DNA of 13,787 nucleotides from DATMXT01 sp035560415 (GCA_035560415.1 DATMZG010000037.1:1-13787), one strand, 5' to 3'. Counted from the stretch's first letter, positions 1 through 6,779 are shown. A program made the numbers and translations. Notes: generated from the letters alone by a model not told the origin.

Positions 1-238
1 GCTCTGCTGCGCCCTCTGTAATCGCCTGCTCGGTCTCGCCCATTAAAAGCTGCTGCCGCGTGAGCCCGAGGTGGGCAAACCTGCCTAAAAGCCCTCTCTC
101 GGCGGCCGACATCATGATGACCCTGCCGCAGCCATAGGGCGTCGCAAAGAGGGAGAGGGACTCCGGCAGCAGCGTGCAGATGTGGGCGAGGTTCCAGGAG
201 CCAGAGGCCGGGGAGAACAGTTTCAGGGTGTCAGGCAT
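1..238 (-). CDS. Nitrogenase component 1-like protein (NifD/NifK superfamily), N-terminal part only
   Basis: Only the first 79 residues are visible; the gene runs off the left edge. The ATG at 238 lies inside the end of the upstream NifH-like gene (ATGCCTGA, 8-nt overlap), so the two are probably translationally coupled. The fragment has the start expected of the nitrogenase component 1 superfamily. A hydrophobic strand leads to TPYGCGRV with Cys37, at the place of the conserved N-terminal cluster-binding Cys of NifD-like proteins. A helix with SAAERGLLGRF follows, then LLMGETEQAITEG, which resembles the GG/GE-acidic segment before the first Rossmann helix. Members of this superfamily accept electrons from a NifH-type Fe protein and reduce a difficult substrate (N2, protochlorophyllide, F430 precursors, thioethers). 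Which substrate applies here cannot be told from 79 residues. Family placement is an inference from pattern and from the adjacent Fe-protein gene. Confidence 0.72.
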   Translation of the reverse strand, partial: MPDTLKLFSPASGSWNLAHICTLLPESLSLFATPYGCGRVIMMSAAERGLLGRFAHLGLTRQQLLMGETEQAITEGAAE

Positions 239-983
239 CCGTAGAGACCTCCATGAGCTTTTTCGCGAGGGCAACAAACGCGGCGGCGGCGGGGCTCTCC
301 GGGGCCATACACAGGGTGGTCGTCCCCGCGGCGTCGGCCGCCGCGATGAGGGGGTCGCGGGCCAGCATCGCGACGACGGGGGCGCCGGCCTCGGCCGCAA
401 GGGCGGCAATGGCCGCCTCTTCGCCCTCGACGTCCCGCCGGTTGCCGATAAAGCCCGTGAGAGTTGCGTAGCCGCGGCCCTTGAAGGAAGCTAAAGCCAG
501 CGAGATGTTGGCGGCGGCGTAGAGTGACATCTTCTCGCCTGAAGTCACAATAAACACGTCCTTTGCGTAGCCGCCCCGCAGCGGCATGGCAAAACCGCCG
601 CAGACGACGTCGCCCAGCACGTCGTAGAGCACGACGTCGGGCCTGTAAATTTCAAAGGCCTTTGCGCCCGCAAGGGCCTCAAAGGCGGCCACGACGCCCC
701 GCCCGGCGCAGCCGGTGCCGGGCGGCGGCCCGCCGCACTCGGCGCAGAGCACGCCGTCGGAGCCGCGCCGCACGGCCCTGTCCAGCGAGAAATTTCCGTC
801 CCGGAGCAAGGAGAGAATGGTCGGGGTGGGGACCCCGATTGTATGTAAAAGCGTCGAGTCGGCCTTGGGGTCGCAGCCGATCTGCATGACGGCAAGTCCG
901 TCCGCGGCAAGGGCCGCCGCGACATTTGAAGTGACGGTCGACTTGCCGATTCCGCCCTTGCCGTAGATGGCGATTCGCTTCAT
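231..983 (-). CDS. NifH-like nitrogenase reductase (Fe protein) of a non-classical type
   Basis: A 250-residue P-loop ATPase of the NifH/BchL/CfbC family. Such proteins are homodimers that hold one [4Fe-4S] cluster between subunits and pass electrons to a component 1 partner at the cost of ATP. Visible motifs are Walker A GKGGIGKST at residues 8-16, DPKADST at 38-44, GCAGRG with cluster ligand Cys92 and the Arg95 equivalent of the ADP-ribosylated Arg, and DVLGDVVCGGFAMP with the second ligand Cys128. TSGEKMSLYAAANI follows. All key residues are present, so it should be active. It is shorter than true NifH (about 270-295), mainly at the C terminus. The ATG at 983 is chosen because AAGGAG lies 6 nt before it and the family starts at MKRIAIYGKGG; in-frame codons further up run through the leader hairpin. 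It is first in a unit with the component 1-like gene. No nifE, nifN, nifB or second structural gene is visible, so nitrogen fixation should not be assumed. Confidence 0.9.
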   Translation of the reverse strand: MKRIAIYGKGGIGKSTVTSNVAAALAADGLAVMQIGCDPKADSTLLHTIGVPTPTILSLLRDGNFSLDRAVRRGSDGVLCAECGGPPPGTGCAGRGVVAAFEALAGAKAFEIYRPDVVLYDVLGDVVCGGFAMPLRGGYAKDVFIVTSGEKMSLYAAANISLALASFKGRGYATLTGFIGNRRDVEGEEAAIAALAAEAGAPVVAMLARDPLIAAADAAGTTTLCMAPESPAAAAFVALAKKLMEVSTDA

Positions 984-999
984 GGAAAACTCCTTAGAA

Positions 1000-1029
1000 T
1001 GAAAAGTCCTGCGCCCGAAGGCGCAGGAC
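1000..1029 (-). terminator. Leader hairpin with UUCG loop and short U run: candidate attenuator
   Basis: On the minus strand GTCCTGCGCC (1029-1020), loop TTCG and GGCGCAGGAC (1015-1006) form a perfect 10-bp GC-rich stem with the very stable UUCG tetraloop. TTTTCATTCT follows directly. It lies between the promoter and the AAGGAG of the NifH-like gene, so it is inside the leader rather than at a gene end, as expected of a transcription attenuator. The U run is only four long, so partial termination or an RNA-stability role is also possible. Confidence 0.6.
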
Positions 1030-1059
1030 AATAAGGCCGCATTCGTGATACGACGCTAT

Positions 1060-1142
1060 GCCTCGCCCCCCGGGACGCACCCTCGGGGAAAGTACAGTTG
1101 CATGTTGTAAGCCGCGCGGTCGGGTAAGCCCTCCCGTCAGGC
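1060..1142 (-). promoter_or_regulatory. Candidate structured leader (aptamer-like region) upstream of the NifH-like gene
   Basis: The predicted RNA begins GCCTGACGGGA and could close on itself with TCCCG (1075-1071) and AGGC (1063-1060), forming a long-range stem with an internal loop at the very 5' end of the transcript. Between the arms lie small GC-rich hairpins. The 3' arm region (GGGGCGAGG, 1069-1061) can instead pair with the 5' side of the downstream terminator hairpin, with one bulge and two G-U pairs. That layout resembles a riboswitch or attenuator, but I do not recognise a known class (no SAM, cobalamin, Moco, FMN, T-box or similar consensus was seen). The pairing was done by eye. 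Confidence 0.35.
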
Positions 1143-1148
1143 AAATTC

Positions 1149-1177
1149 ATTATAGCGCGGATGGTAAAAATATGCAA
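1149..1177 (-). promoter_or_regulatory. Sigma-A type promoter of the nitrogenase-like unit
   Basis: Read on the minus strand, TTGCAT (1177-1172) and a perfect TATAAT (1154-1149) are separated by 17 nt. Transcription would begin near 1142, giving a leader of about 158 nt before the NifH-like start codon. This is the best-matching promoter in the left part of the window. Confidence 0.7.
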
Positions 1178-1201
1178 GTAAAAAGTTAAAAAAATATCAC
1201 A

Positions 1202-1618
1202 CTATATTTTCCGGCCGCACTTGGGGCAGTAGACGATGTCTTCCGGATAGCGGGTGAGGGGCTCGCGGCACCATGGGCAGTAGCGGGCGCCCTCCTCCTT
1301 CGGTTTTTCCTGCGGCATATCCCACGGGTCGCCCCCCTTGACCCACTTTTGGGCCGGGTCGCGCTCCTCATTTTGCTCCGTGATGTCGAACATGGAGTAG
1401 CGGTCTTTGCCGGTGGCGTTTTTATAGTGGTAGACGGCCTGCACAATGCCAAGCCCCACGAACAGCACCCCGAAGAGCGGGAAAATGAGGCCGAAGATGC
1501 CCGTGCCCCTTGTCATGGAAAAGGCCATGACGGTCCAAAAGATGCCGAAGATGGCCGCGAAAATTGAGCCGATGGCGCCCATTCCGGAGGGGCCGCGCCC
1601 GGGTTTAATGCTTTTCAA
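1202..1618 (-). CDS. Small membrane protein with C-terminal zinc ribbon, function unknown
   Basis: A 138-residue protein with two predicted membrane helices (about residues 13-36 and 40-63) joined by a short loop. A charged linker follows, then a C-terminal zinc-ribbon with two CxxC knuckles, CPWC and CPKC, 13 residues apart. Such two-helix zinc-ribbon proteins are common in Bacillota and have no assigned role. The start is TTG at 1618: a stop codon directly precedes it in frame and GGAGGA lies 7 nt upstream. It begins 15 nt after the VOC gene and is probably the last gene of the merR unit. After its stop there is an AT-rich stem with a T run, a weak terminator at best, before the promoter of the nitrogenase-like genes. 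Confidence 0.8.
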   Translation of the reverse strand: MKSIKPGRGPSGMGAIGSIFAAIFGIFWTVMAFSMTRGTGIFGLIFPLFGVLFVGLGIVQAVYHYKNATGKDRYSMFDITEQNEERDPAQKWVKGGDPWDMPQEKPKEEGARYCPWCREPLTRYPEDIVYCPKCGRKI

Positions 1619-1633
1619 TCAAGTGTCCTCCGT

Positions 1634-1999
1634 TCACCGTTTTTCCGGCAGAACCTCCAGCCAATAGCCGTCGGGGTCCTCAATAAAATAGATACCCATC
1701 TGAGGGTTTTCGTAGCAGACGCAGCCCATTTTTTTGTGCATGTCGTAGGCCGCCTTGTAGTCGGGGGTCGTAAAGGCGAGGTGGATTTCATTGTCGCCAA
1801 GGTCGTAAGGGCCCTCGCGGTCGGCAAGCCAGGTCAGTTCCAGCCTGTGGGTCGAGGAGCCATCGCCGAGGTAGACGATTTTGAAGCCGTCGCCGTTGAT
1901 GGTGCGCACCGGGACAAGGTCCAGCGCCTCCTTGTAGAAAGCGAGACTTTTGTCAAGGTCGAAGACGTTCAGATTGTTGTGGACAAAGGTGAATTTCAT
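1634..1999 (-). CDS. Glyoxalase I-like VOC family protein (lactoylglutathione lyase type)
   Basis: A 121-residue protein made of two beta-alpha-beta-beta-beta modules of the vicinal oxygen chelate fold. The four expected metal ligands of bacterial Ni/Co glyoxalase I are all visible: His7, Glu54 (HRLELTW), His73 (NEIHLAF) and Glu115 (GYWLEVLP). The C-terminal IEDPDGYWLEVLP is the family signature. Glyoxalase I isomerises the hemithioacetal of methylglyoxal and a thiol to a lactoyl thioester in the cytoplasm. Many Clostridia lack glutathione, so the thiol here may be different. The ATG at 1999 has AGGAGG 8 nt upstream. It starts 15 nt after merR ends, in the same operon, so the MerR protein may control it in response to an electrophile or drug; that is inference. 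Confidence 0.88.
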   Translation of the reverse strand: MKFTFVHNNLNVFDLDKSLAFYKEALDLVPVRTINGDGFKIVYLGDGSSTHRLELTWLADREGPYDLGDNEIHLAFTTPDYKAAYDMHKKMGCVCYENPQMGIYFIEDPDGYWLEVLPEKR

Positions 2000-2014
2000 C
2001 GGGCGTTCCTCCTG

Positions 2015-2818
2015 TCAGTCAATCGGGATTTGAATTTCGTAGACGCTGTCTTTAAAATCGGTAAAATTGTCCTCATACTCGTTTGCAAGGACAAAGGGCG
2101 GGGGCGTGCGCCCCTCAAACCGCGCCCGGATGGCGGCGGCGGGCGGCGGGGCCGACAGCAGCTTTGTCCTAAGACAAAAGTAGCGGCCGGCCGGTAGCGC
2201 CATCACACCCGGGCAGGGGGCGGCGGGCGGCTCCATCAGATAAATGTAAAAGTGGGTGGGGACAAAGAGACCGTCCGCCAGCGCCTCATAGTCGAGCAGG
2301 TAGCCGACCTGCCGCAGAAAGGACAGGCCCGCAAGCTCTTTGCTGTGGCGGCGGCGCAGCAGCCTTGCCCCCGCCGTGCCGTAGTAGGGCTCATCCGCCT
2401 CAACCCGCTCGGTCAGAATGTACCGGCAGGGCTCTTCCACCTCAAACGGTACATCATTTGAGCCTGTCTTGTCAAGATGTTCATAGTAGCCGATGTACCA
2501 CATGAGCTGCGCTTTGACGGCTGCAAGCCGCGCCATTTCAAGCGCCACCTCGTCCGACCGCCGGCGCAGCGCAGCCGATAGGGAAGCGACGTCGCCCCCC
2601 GTGATGGCGTGCGAAATCTCCTTTAAGCTCAGCCCCAGCCCCTGAAGATACCGGACCCGCTCAATGTAGCCGATCTGGTCATAGGCGTATTTGCGGTAGC
2701 CCGTTTCGGGGTCGACGTAGGCGGGCACGACGACGCCCTCCCTGTCGTAGTACCGCAGGGTCTGGGTCGAGAGGTCAAGCAGCTCACACACTTCGCCGAT
2801 GGAATACAGCTCTTTCAA
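2015..2818 (-). CDS. MerR family transcriptional regulator with a GyrI-like ligand-binding C terminus
   Basis: A 267-residue activator-type regulator. The N terminus (residues 1-70) is a winged helix-turn-helix with YSIGEVCELLDLSTQTLRYYD, the MerR signature, followed by a coiled-coil dimer helix (about 80-120). The C-terminal half looks like a GyrI-like/BmrR effector domain that binds small hydrophobic or cationic ligands, ending YEIQIPID. This type bends long-spacer promoters when a ligand binds. The start is TTG at 2818 with GTGAGG 7 nt upstream. It is the first gene of a unit with the VOC and zinc-ribbon genes and is divergent from the methionine gamma-lyase-like gene. It may control both, but no certain operator could be read. 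Confidence 0.88.
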   Translation of the reverse strand: MKELYSIGEVCELLDLSTQTLRYYDREGVVVPAYVDPETGYRKYAYDQIGYIERVRYLQGLGLSLKEISHAITGGDVASLSAALRRRSDEVALEMARLAAVKAQLMWYIGYYEHLDKTGSNDVPFEVEEPCRYILTERVEADEPYYGTAGARLLRRRHSKELAGLSFLRQVGYLLDYEALADGLFVPTHFYIYLMEPPAAPCPGVMALPAGRYFCLRTKLLSAPPPAAAIRARFEGRTPPPFVLANEYEDNFTDFKDSVYEIQIPID

Positions 2819-2846
2819 AGTTATACCTCACTATAATGTTTTGGGC

Positions 2847-2875
2847 TTGCCGAACAAACATAAAGTGGTTAAAAT
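2847..2875 (+). promoter_or_regulatory. Promoter of the Cys/Met-metabolism PLP enzyme gene
   Basis: TTGCCG (2847-2852) and TAAAAT (2870-2875) are separated by 17 nt, giving a start near 2882 and a leader of about 30 nt. The 92-nt gap also has to hold the merR promoter, for which I found no convincing pair of boxes. An imperfect inverted repeat, CACTATAATG (2829-2838) and CATAAAGTG (2859-2867), overlaps this promoter and may be an operator. Confidence 0.5.
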
Positions 2876-2910
2876 AGAGATGAACTTAAAATTTATCGAG
2901 GTGAACCGTT

Positions 2911-4095
2911 ATGAATCCATCCATGGAATCCGAGTATCTCTATACCGGCGAGCGCGTCGAGGGCATGGATTTCAAGCCCGAGTCAATGCCCTGCTTTTTG
3001 ACCACGGCCTTCGTCATGGACGATTTGACCGAGGTGGGCAAGGTCTACGCCAAAAAAGGGTACACCTATATCCGCACGAATAACCCCAACCGCACGGCCC
3101 TGGCCGAGACCGTCACGATGCTCGAGGGCGGAGCCGCGACCGACATCTTCGCCTCCGGCATGGGCGCCATCACGAGCACGCTGCTCACCCTTGTCGAAAA
3201 GGGCGACCACATCCTCTGCAACAGCGCCATCTACGGCGAGACCTACAACGTCTTAGAGGAGATCATGCCCAAGTGCTCGGTCGAGACAAGCTACGCGCCC
3301 CTGCATGACCTTGCGGCCGCAAAGGCCGCCATCCGCCCCAACACCAAAATTATTTATACCGAGGTCGTCAGCAACCCCACGATCCGCATCGCCGATATCG
3401 AGGGACTTGCAAAGATGGCCCACGAGGCGGGGGCGCTGCTCATCGTCGACAACACCTTCACGTCGCCCTTTGCCATAAGGCCCCTCGACCACGGGGCCGA
3501 CATGGTCATCAACAGCCTGACCAAGTTCTTAAACGGCCACAGCGACGCGATGGGCGGGTCACTCACCATCAAGGACGCCTCCCTCATGCCGAAAATTCAC
3601 CACATGGCCATGCTCTGCGGCACGCCGGGCGACCCCTTCAGCGCCTGGCTCATTGAGCGGGGGCTTCGCACGGCGGCCCTGCGCATTCCGCGCCAGATTG
3701 AGACGGCGGCAAAGCTCGCCCACGCCTTGGAGAAAAACCCGCACGTCGAGCTTGTCAACCACACGAGCCTCGACAGCCATCCCCAGCGGGAGCTTGCGAA
3801 AAAGCTGCTCGGTGAGGACGGCGGCAGCGCCATGCTGAGCTTCATCGTGCCCGAGGATATCAAGAAGATAGACGTCTTCATGGGCAAGCTGCGGTACGCC
3901 CGGTATGCGCCGACTCTGGGCGGTTTTCGGACCACCATGAGCCACCCCGTCACCTCCTCGCATCCCAATGTGCCGGACGATGTGCGCCGGGCCATGGGCA
4001 TCACGCCCGGCATGATCCGCATTTCGGTCGGCATTGAAAAGGCCGAGGACCTCATCGCCGACTTCGAGCAGGCGCTGACGGCCTTTGACGAGTAG
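2911..4095 (+). CDS. Cys/Met-metabolism PLP-dependent enzyme (methionine gamma-lyase / cystathionine gamma-synthase family)
   Basis: A 394-residue fold-type I PLP enzyme of the trans-sulfuration family, the usual family length. Visible residues are Tyr53 and Arg55 (YIRTNNPN, phosphate binding from the neighbouring subunit), ASGMGA at 81-86 (cofactor phosphate loop), Tyr108 stacking on the ring, Asp180 in VDNTFTSP (pyridine nitrogen), and Lys205 in SLTKFLNGHSDAMGG (Schiff base). MIRISVGIE near the end supplies the Arg for the substrate carboxylate. Members split or build C-S bonds of methionine, cystathionine or homocysteine. The exact reaction is open: the Cys of well-studied methionine gamma-lyases next to the ring Tyr is not present (YGETY here). 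The start has GAGGTG 7 nt upstream. It stands alone, divergent from merR, and ends in its own terminator. Confidence 0.87.
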   Translation: MNPSMESEYLYTGERVEGMDFKPESMPCFLTTAFVMDDLTEVGKVYAKKGYTYIRTNNPNRTALAETVTMLEGGAATDIFASGMGAITSTLLTLVEKGDHILCNSAIYGETYNVLEEIMPKCSVETSYAPLHDLAAAKAAIRPNTKIIYTEVVSNPTIRIADIEGLAKMAHEAGALLIVDNTFTSPFAIRPLDHGADMVINSLTKFLNGHSDAMGGSLTIKDASLMPKIHHMAMLCGTPGDPFSAWLIERGLRTAALRIPRQIETAAKLAHALEKNPHVELVNHTSLDSHPQRELAKKLLGEDGGSAMLSFIVPEDIKKIDVFMGKLRYARYAPTLGGFRTTMSHPVTSSHPNVPDDVRRAMGITPGMIRISVGIEKAEDLIADFEQALTAFDE

Positions 4096-4115
4096 TTTGC
4101 AGTTTTATATACGGG

Positions 4116-4148
4116 GGGAGGCCTTTTTCGGGGCCTCCCTTTCCTTTT
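4116..4148 (+). terminator. Intrinsic terminator of the Cys/Met PLP enzyme gene
   Basis: GGGAGGCC (4116-4123) and GGCCTCCC (4132-4139) form an 8-bp stem with an 8-nt loop followed by TTTCCTTTT. The opposite strand has no T run after the stem, so it should act only on the plus-strand gene and not on rarA. Confidence 0.8.
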
Positions 4149-4158
4149 GCCTACGGCT

Positions 4159-5412
4159 TTAGGATTTGCCGCCCTTGATTTTTTTCCAGTACTCGGCCGC
4201 CGCCTGCTCGGTCTTGTTGTCACCGGGCGTGTAGTAAACGCGGTCTTTGAGCGCATCCGGCAGGTACTGCTGCGGCGTCCAGCTGTTTTCAAAGGCGTGG
4301 GGGTACTGATAGGTCAGCCCCCGCCCGAGATTCTTTGCGCCCTCGTAGTGGGTGTCTCTGAGGTGGGCGGGGATTTCGCCGCCGCCCCCTTGGCGCAGGT
4401 CCTCCATGGCGGCGTCAATTCCGCAGATGGCGGAGTTGGACTTTGGGGAAGTCGCGACCAGAATGACGGCCTCGGCCAGCACAATGCGGGCCTCGGGCAG
4501 GCCGAGCTCCCGGGCGGCGTCGCAGGCCGCCTTGACGACGGGCAGCGCCATCGGGTAGGCGAGCCCCACGTCCTCGGCCGCGGTGACTAAGAGCCTGCGG
4601 CAGGCCGAGGGCAGGTCGCCCCCCTCTAAAAGCCTTGCGAGGTAGTGGAGCGCCGCGTCGGGGTCGCTGCCCCGCAGCGACTTCTGGAAGGCCGACATGA
4701 CGTCGAAGTGGCTGTCGCCGTCCCGGTCGTACCGGACGGCAGATTTTTGCACGACGGCGGCGGCGAGCTCCATGGTGACGGCGCCCTTTGCGGTCAGCGT
4801 GATGAGCTCGACCGCGTTGACGGCCTTGCGCACGTCACCGCCGCAGGAGGCCGCAATGAACTCGTCGACCCCCACCTCCCTCGTCACCGGGATACCCGAC
4901 TCGGCCGCGACAAAGTCAAAGGCCCTTTTCACGACCGGCAGCACGTCCTCGGGCGTCAGCGGCTTGAACTCAAAGACGGTCGAGCGGCTTAAAATGGCCG
5001 GGTAGACGTAAAAATAGGGGTTTTCGGTCGTGGAGGAGATGAGGGTGACCTTGCCGTTTTCAGTCGACTCAAGTAGCGTCTGCTGCTGCTTTTTGTTGAA
5101 GTACTGGATTTCGTCGATATAGAGCAGCACGCCGTCGGGCGCCATCATGGTGCCGACCTGGTCGACGGCATCCCGGATGTCGGCAGTGCCGGCCACCGTG
5201 GCGTTGAGCCGCACGAGGGTGCGCCCGGCGGCGCGGGCCAGAATGTCGGCCACCGTCGTCTTGCCGATGCCGGGCGGGCCGTAAAAGACCATGTTGGGGA
5301 TGGCCCCGGCTTCCAGCACGGCGCGCAGCACGCCGCCCTCGCCAATCAGGTGGCGCTGGCCGGCGACCTCATCCAGGGTTTTTGGGCGCATTCTGTCCGC
5401 AAGCGGCTGCAT
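4159..5412 (-). CDS. rarA: Replication-associated recombination protein A (RarA/MgsA), AAA+ ATPase
   Basis: A 417-residue AAA+ clamp-loader-like ATPase acting at stalled replication forks. The N terminus PLADRMRPKTLDEVAGQ is typical of the family. Walker A GPPGIGKT is at 45-52, Walker B YIDE ends at Asp100-Glu101, sensor 1 STTENP is around 127-132, and the arginine finger is probably Arg143 in LSRS. The C-terminal half holds the RarA tetramer domain with SDPDAALHYLARLLEGGD and the MgsA signature DVGLAYPMAL. The segment after Walker B reads DEIQYFNKKQQ rather than the more usual DEIHRFNKSQQ, a small divergence next to an intact catalytic Glu. The ATG at 5412 has GGAGG 5 nt upstream. It lies 87 nt downstream of glyA on the same strand, separated by a strong hairpin, and converges on the PLP gene. 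Confidence 0.95.
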   Translation of the reverse strand: MQPLADRMRPKTLDEVAGQRHLIGEGGVLRAVLEAGAIPNMVFYGPPGIGKTTVADILARAAGRTLVRLNATVAGTADIRDAVDQVGTMMAPDGVLLYIDEIQYFNKKQQQTLLESTENGKVTLISSTTENPYFYVYPAILSRSTVFEFKPLTPEDVLPVVKRAFDFVAAESGIPVTREVGVDEFIAASCGGDVRKAVNAVELITLTAKGAVTMELAAAVVQKSAVRYDRDGDSHFDVMSAFQKSLRGSDPDAALHYLARLLEGGDLPSACRRLLVTAAEDVGLAYPMALPVVKAACDAARELGLPEARIVLAEAVILVATSPKSNSAICGIDAAMEDLRQGGGGEIPAHLRDTHYEGAKNLGRGLTYQYPHAFENSWTPQQYLPDALKDRVYYTPGDNKTEQAAAEYWKKIKGGKS

Positions 5413-5439
5413 AGTTTCCTCCGTTTCCGGTTCATAGAG

Positions 5440-5467
5440 GCCAAGCCGCGGCGGGCCGCGGCTTGGC
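5440..5467 (-). other. Perfect 12-bp hairpin between glyA and rarA without a U tract
   Basis: GCCAAGCCGCGG (5440-5451) and its exact complement (5456-5467) enclose a 4-nt loop. Neither strand continues into a run of T (minus strand: CTCTATGAACC), so it does not look like a standard intrinsic terminator. It lies after the glyA stop and before the rarA ribosome site. It could cap and protect the glyA message, mark a processing site, or reduce read-through. Confidence 0.55.
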
Positions 5468-5499
5468 GCTTGGACTTTATCGCAAAAATGAATGCTTAA

Positions 5500-6735
5500 T
5501 TAATACAGCGGGTATTTTTTGCACAGGGCGTCGACGCCGGCCAGAACCGCCGCCTTGTTGCCCTCGAAGTCGCGGGCGACAAGGCCCATGAGCCTTGCGA
5601 CTTCGGCCATGTCGGCCTCCTTGAAGCCACGGGTGGTGACGGCCGGGGTGCCGACCCGGACGCCGGAGGTAACGCCGGGGCCCTTGGGGTCGCGCGGGAT
5701 GGCGTTCTTGTTGAGGGTGATGCGCACCTCGTCGAGCTGGTTGGCAAAGAGCTTGCCGGTCAGGTTGAAGGGCCGCAGGTCCACGAGGCAGATGTGGTTG
5801 TCGGTGCCGCCAGACACGAGCGAAAAGCCCTCGGCCAGAAGTGCCGCGGCAAAGGCCTTGGAGTTTGCGACGATTTGCTTTTGGTATTCCTTAAATTCCG
5901 GTTTCAAGGCCTCGCCAAAGCAGACGGCCTTGCCGGCGATGATGTGCATCAGAGGCCCGCCCTGGGTGCCGGGGAAGACGGCCTTGTCAATTTTGGGGCC
6001 GTACTCGGCCTTGGAGAGAATCATGCCGCCGCGGGCCCCCCGCAGGGTCTTGTGGGTCGTCGTCGTGACGACATCGGCCACCGGCACCGGGTTCGGGTGA
6101 ATTCCTGCCGCGACAAGGCCCGCAATGTGGGCCATGTCGACCATGAGCAGGGCGCCGACCTCTTTCGCAATCTCGGCGAATTTGTCGAAGTATATGGTGC
6201 GGGGATAGGCCGAGGCGCCGGCCACGATGAGCTTCGGCTTGTGCTCTTTGGCGAGGCGCATAACCTCGTCGTAGTCGATGAGATGGGTCTCGGGGTCGAC
6301 GCCGTAGGGCACGAAGTGGTAAGTCATTCCAGAGGCGTTGACGGGGCTGCCGTGCGAGAGGTGGCCGCCTTCGGCGAGGCTCATGCCGAGCACCGTGTCG
6401 CCGGGGCTGATGAGGGCTTGGTAGACCGCCATGTTGGCCTGGGCGCCGCTGTGGGGCTGTACGTTGACATGTTCTGCGCCGAAGAGCTGCTTGGCGCGCT
6501 CGATGGCGAGGGTCTCGACCTCGTCTACATAGGCGCAGCCGTTATAGTAGCGTTTTCCGCTGTAGCCTTCGGCGTATTTGTTGGTGAGTATGGTACCGAC
6601 GGCGGCCAGAACCGCTTCGGACACGATGTTTTCGGAGGCAATCAGTTCGATGTTGGCGCGCTGTCTTTCGAGCTCCCGCTCAATGGCTGAGCCCACCTCG
6701 GGATCGGCCGCCTTGACTACGTCGATGTTGTACAT
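5500..6735 (-). CDS. glyA: Serine hydroxymethyltransferase
   Basis: A 411-residue fold-type I PLP enzyme that interconverts serine plus tetrahydrofolate with glycine plus 5,10-methylene-tetrahydrofolate, the main cytoplasmic source of one-carbon units. Visible motifs are IELIASENIVS, NKYAEGYSGKRYY, VQPHSGAQAN, Asp200 and His203 in MVDMAHIAGL, and the PLP lysine Lys229 in TTTTHKTLRGARGG. With the ATG at 6735 as residue 1, these three residues fall at the same numbers as in E. coli GlyA. A GTG two codons upstream (6741) is also open, but AAGGAG sits only 2 nt before it and 8 nt before the ATG, so the ATG is preferred. The protein looks full length. A good promoter precedes it and rarA follows on the same strand. 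Confidence 0.98.
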   Translation of the reverse strand: MYNIDVVKAADPEVGSAIERELERQRANIELIASENIVSEAVLAAVGTILTNKYAEGYSGKRYYNGCAYVDEVETLAIERAKQLFGAEHVNVQPHSGAQANMAVYQALISPGDTVLGMSLAEGGHLSHGSPVNASGMTYHFVPYGVDPETHLIDYDEVMRLAKEHKPKLIVAGASAYPRTIYFDKFAEIAKEVGALLMVDMAHIAGLVAAGIHPNPVPVADVVTTTTHKTLRGARGGMILSKAEYGPKIDKAVFPGTQGGPLMHIIAGKAVCFGEALKPEFKEYQKQIVANSKAFAAALLAEGFSLVSGGTDNHICLVDLRPFNLTGKLFANQLDEVRITLNKNAIPRDPKGPGVTSGVRVGTPAVTTRGFKEADMAEVARLMGLVARDFEGNKAAVLAGVDALCKKYPLY

Positions 6736-6743
6736 GTCCACAT

Positions 6744-6749
6744 CTCCTT
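6744..6749 (-). promoter_or_regulatory. Ribosome binding site that fixes the glyA start
   Basis: AAGGAG on the minus strand lies 8 nt from the ATG at 6735 and only 2 nt from the GTG at 6741, so the shorter reading is the likely one. Confidence 0.75.
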
Positions 6750-6779
6750 CTCAAAATCGCTTGAAATGCTCACAGGGAT

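Noticed and set aside
1031..1142. T-box leader upstream of the NifH-like gene
   Set aside because: The terminator stem looks similar to those of T-box leaders, but the conserved AGGGTGGNACCGCG word and specifier region are absent, and the downstream gene is not amino-acid related.
1736..2197. Open frame of 153 codons on the plus strand opposite the VOC and merR genes
   Set aside because: It is antisense to two well-supported genes, has no ribosome site or family motif, and is explained by high GC content.
3597..4292. Minus-strand frame of 231 codons across the end of the PLP gene and its terminator
   Set aside because: Low-complexity Arg/Ser-rich translation, antisense to a clear enzyme and running through a terminator.
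5794..6690. Open frame of 298 codons antisense to glyA
   Set aside because: It mirrors glyA codon structure, has no recognisable domain, and glyA is certain. Long antisense frames are expected in GC-rich genes.
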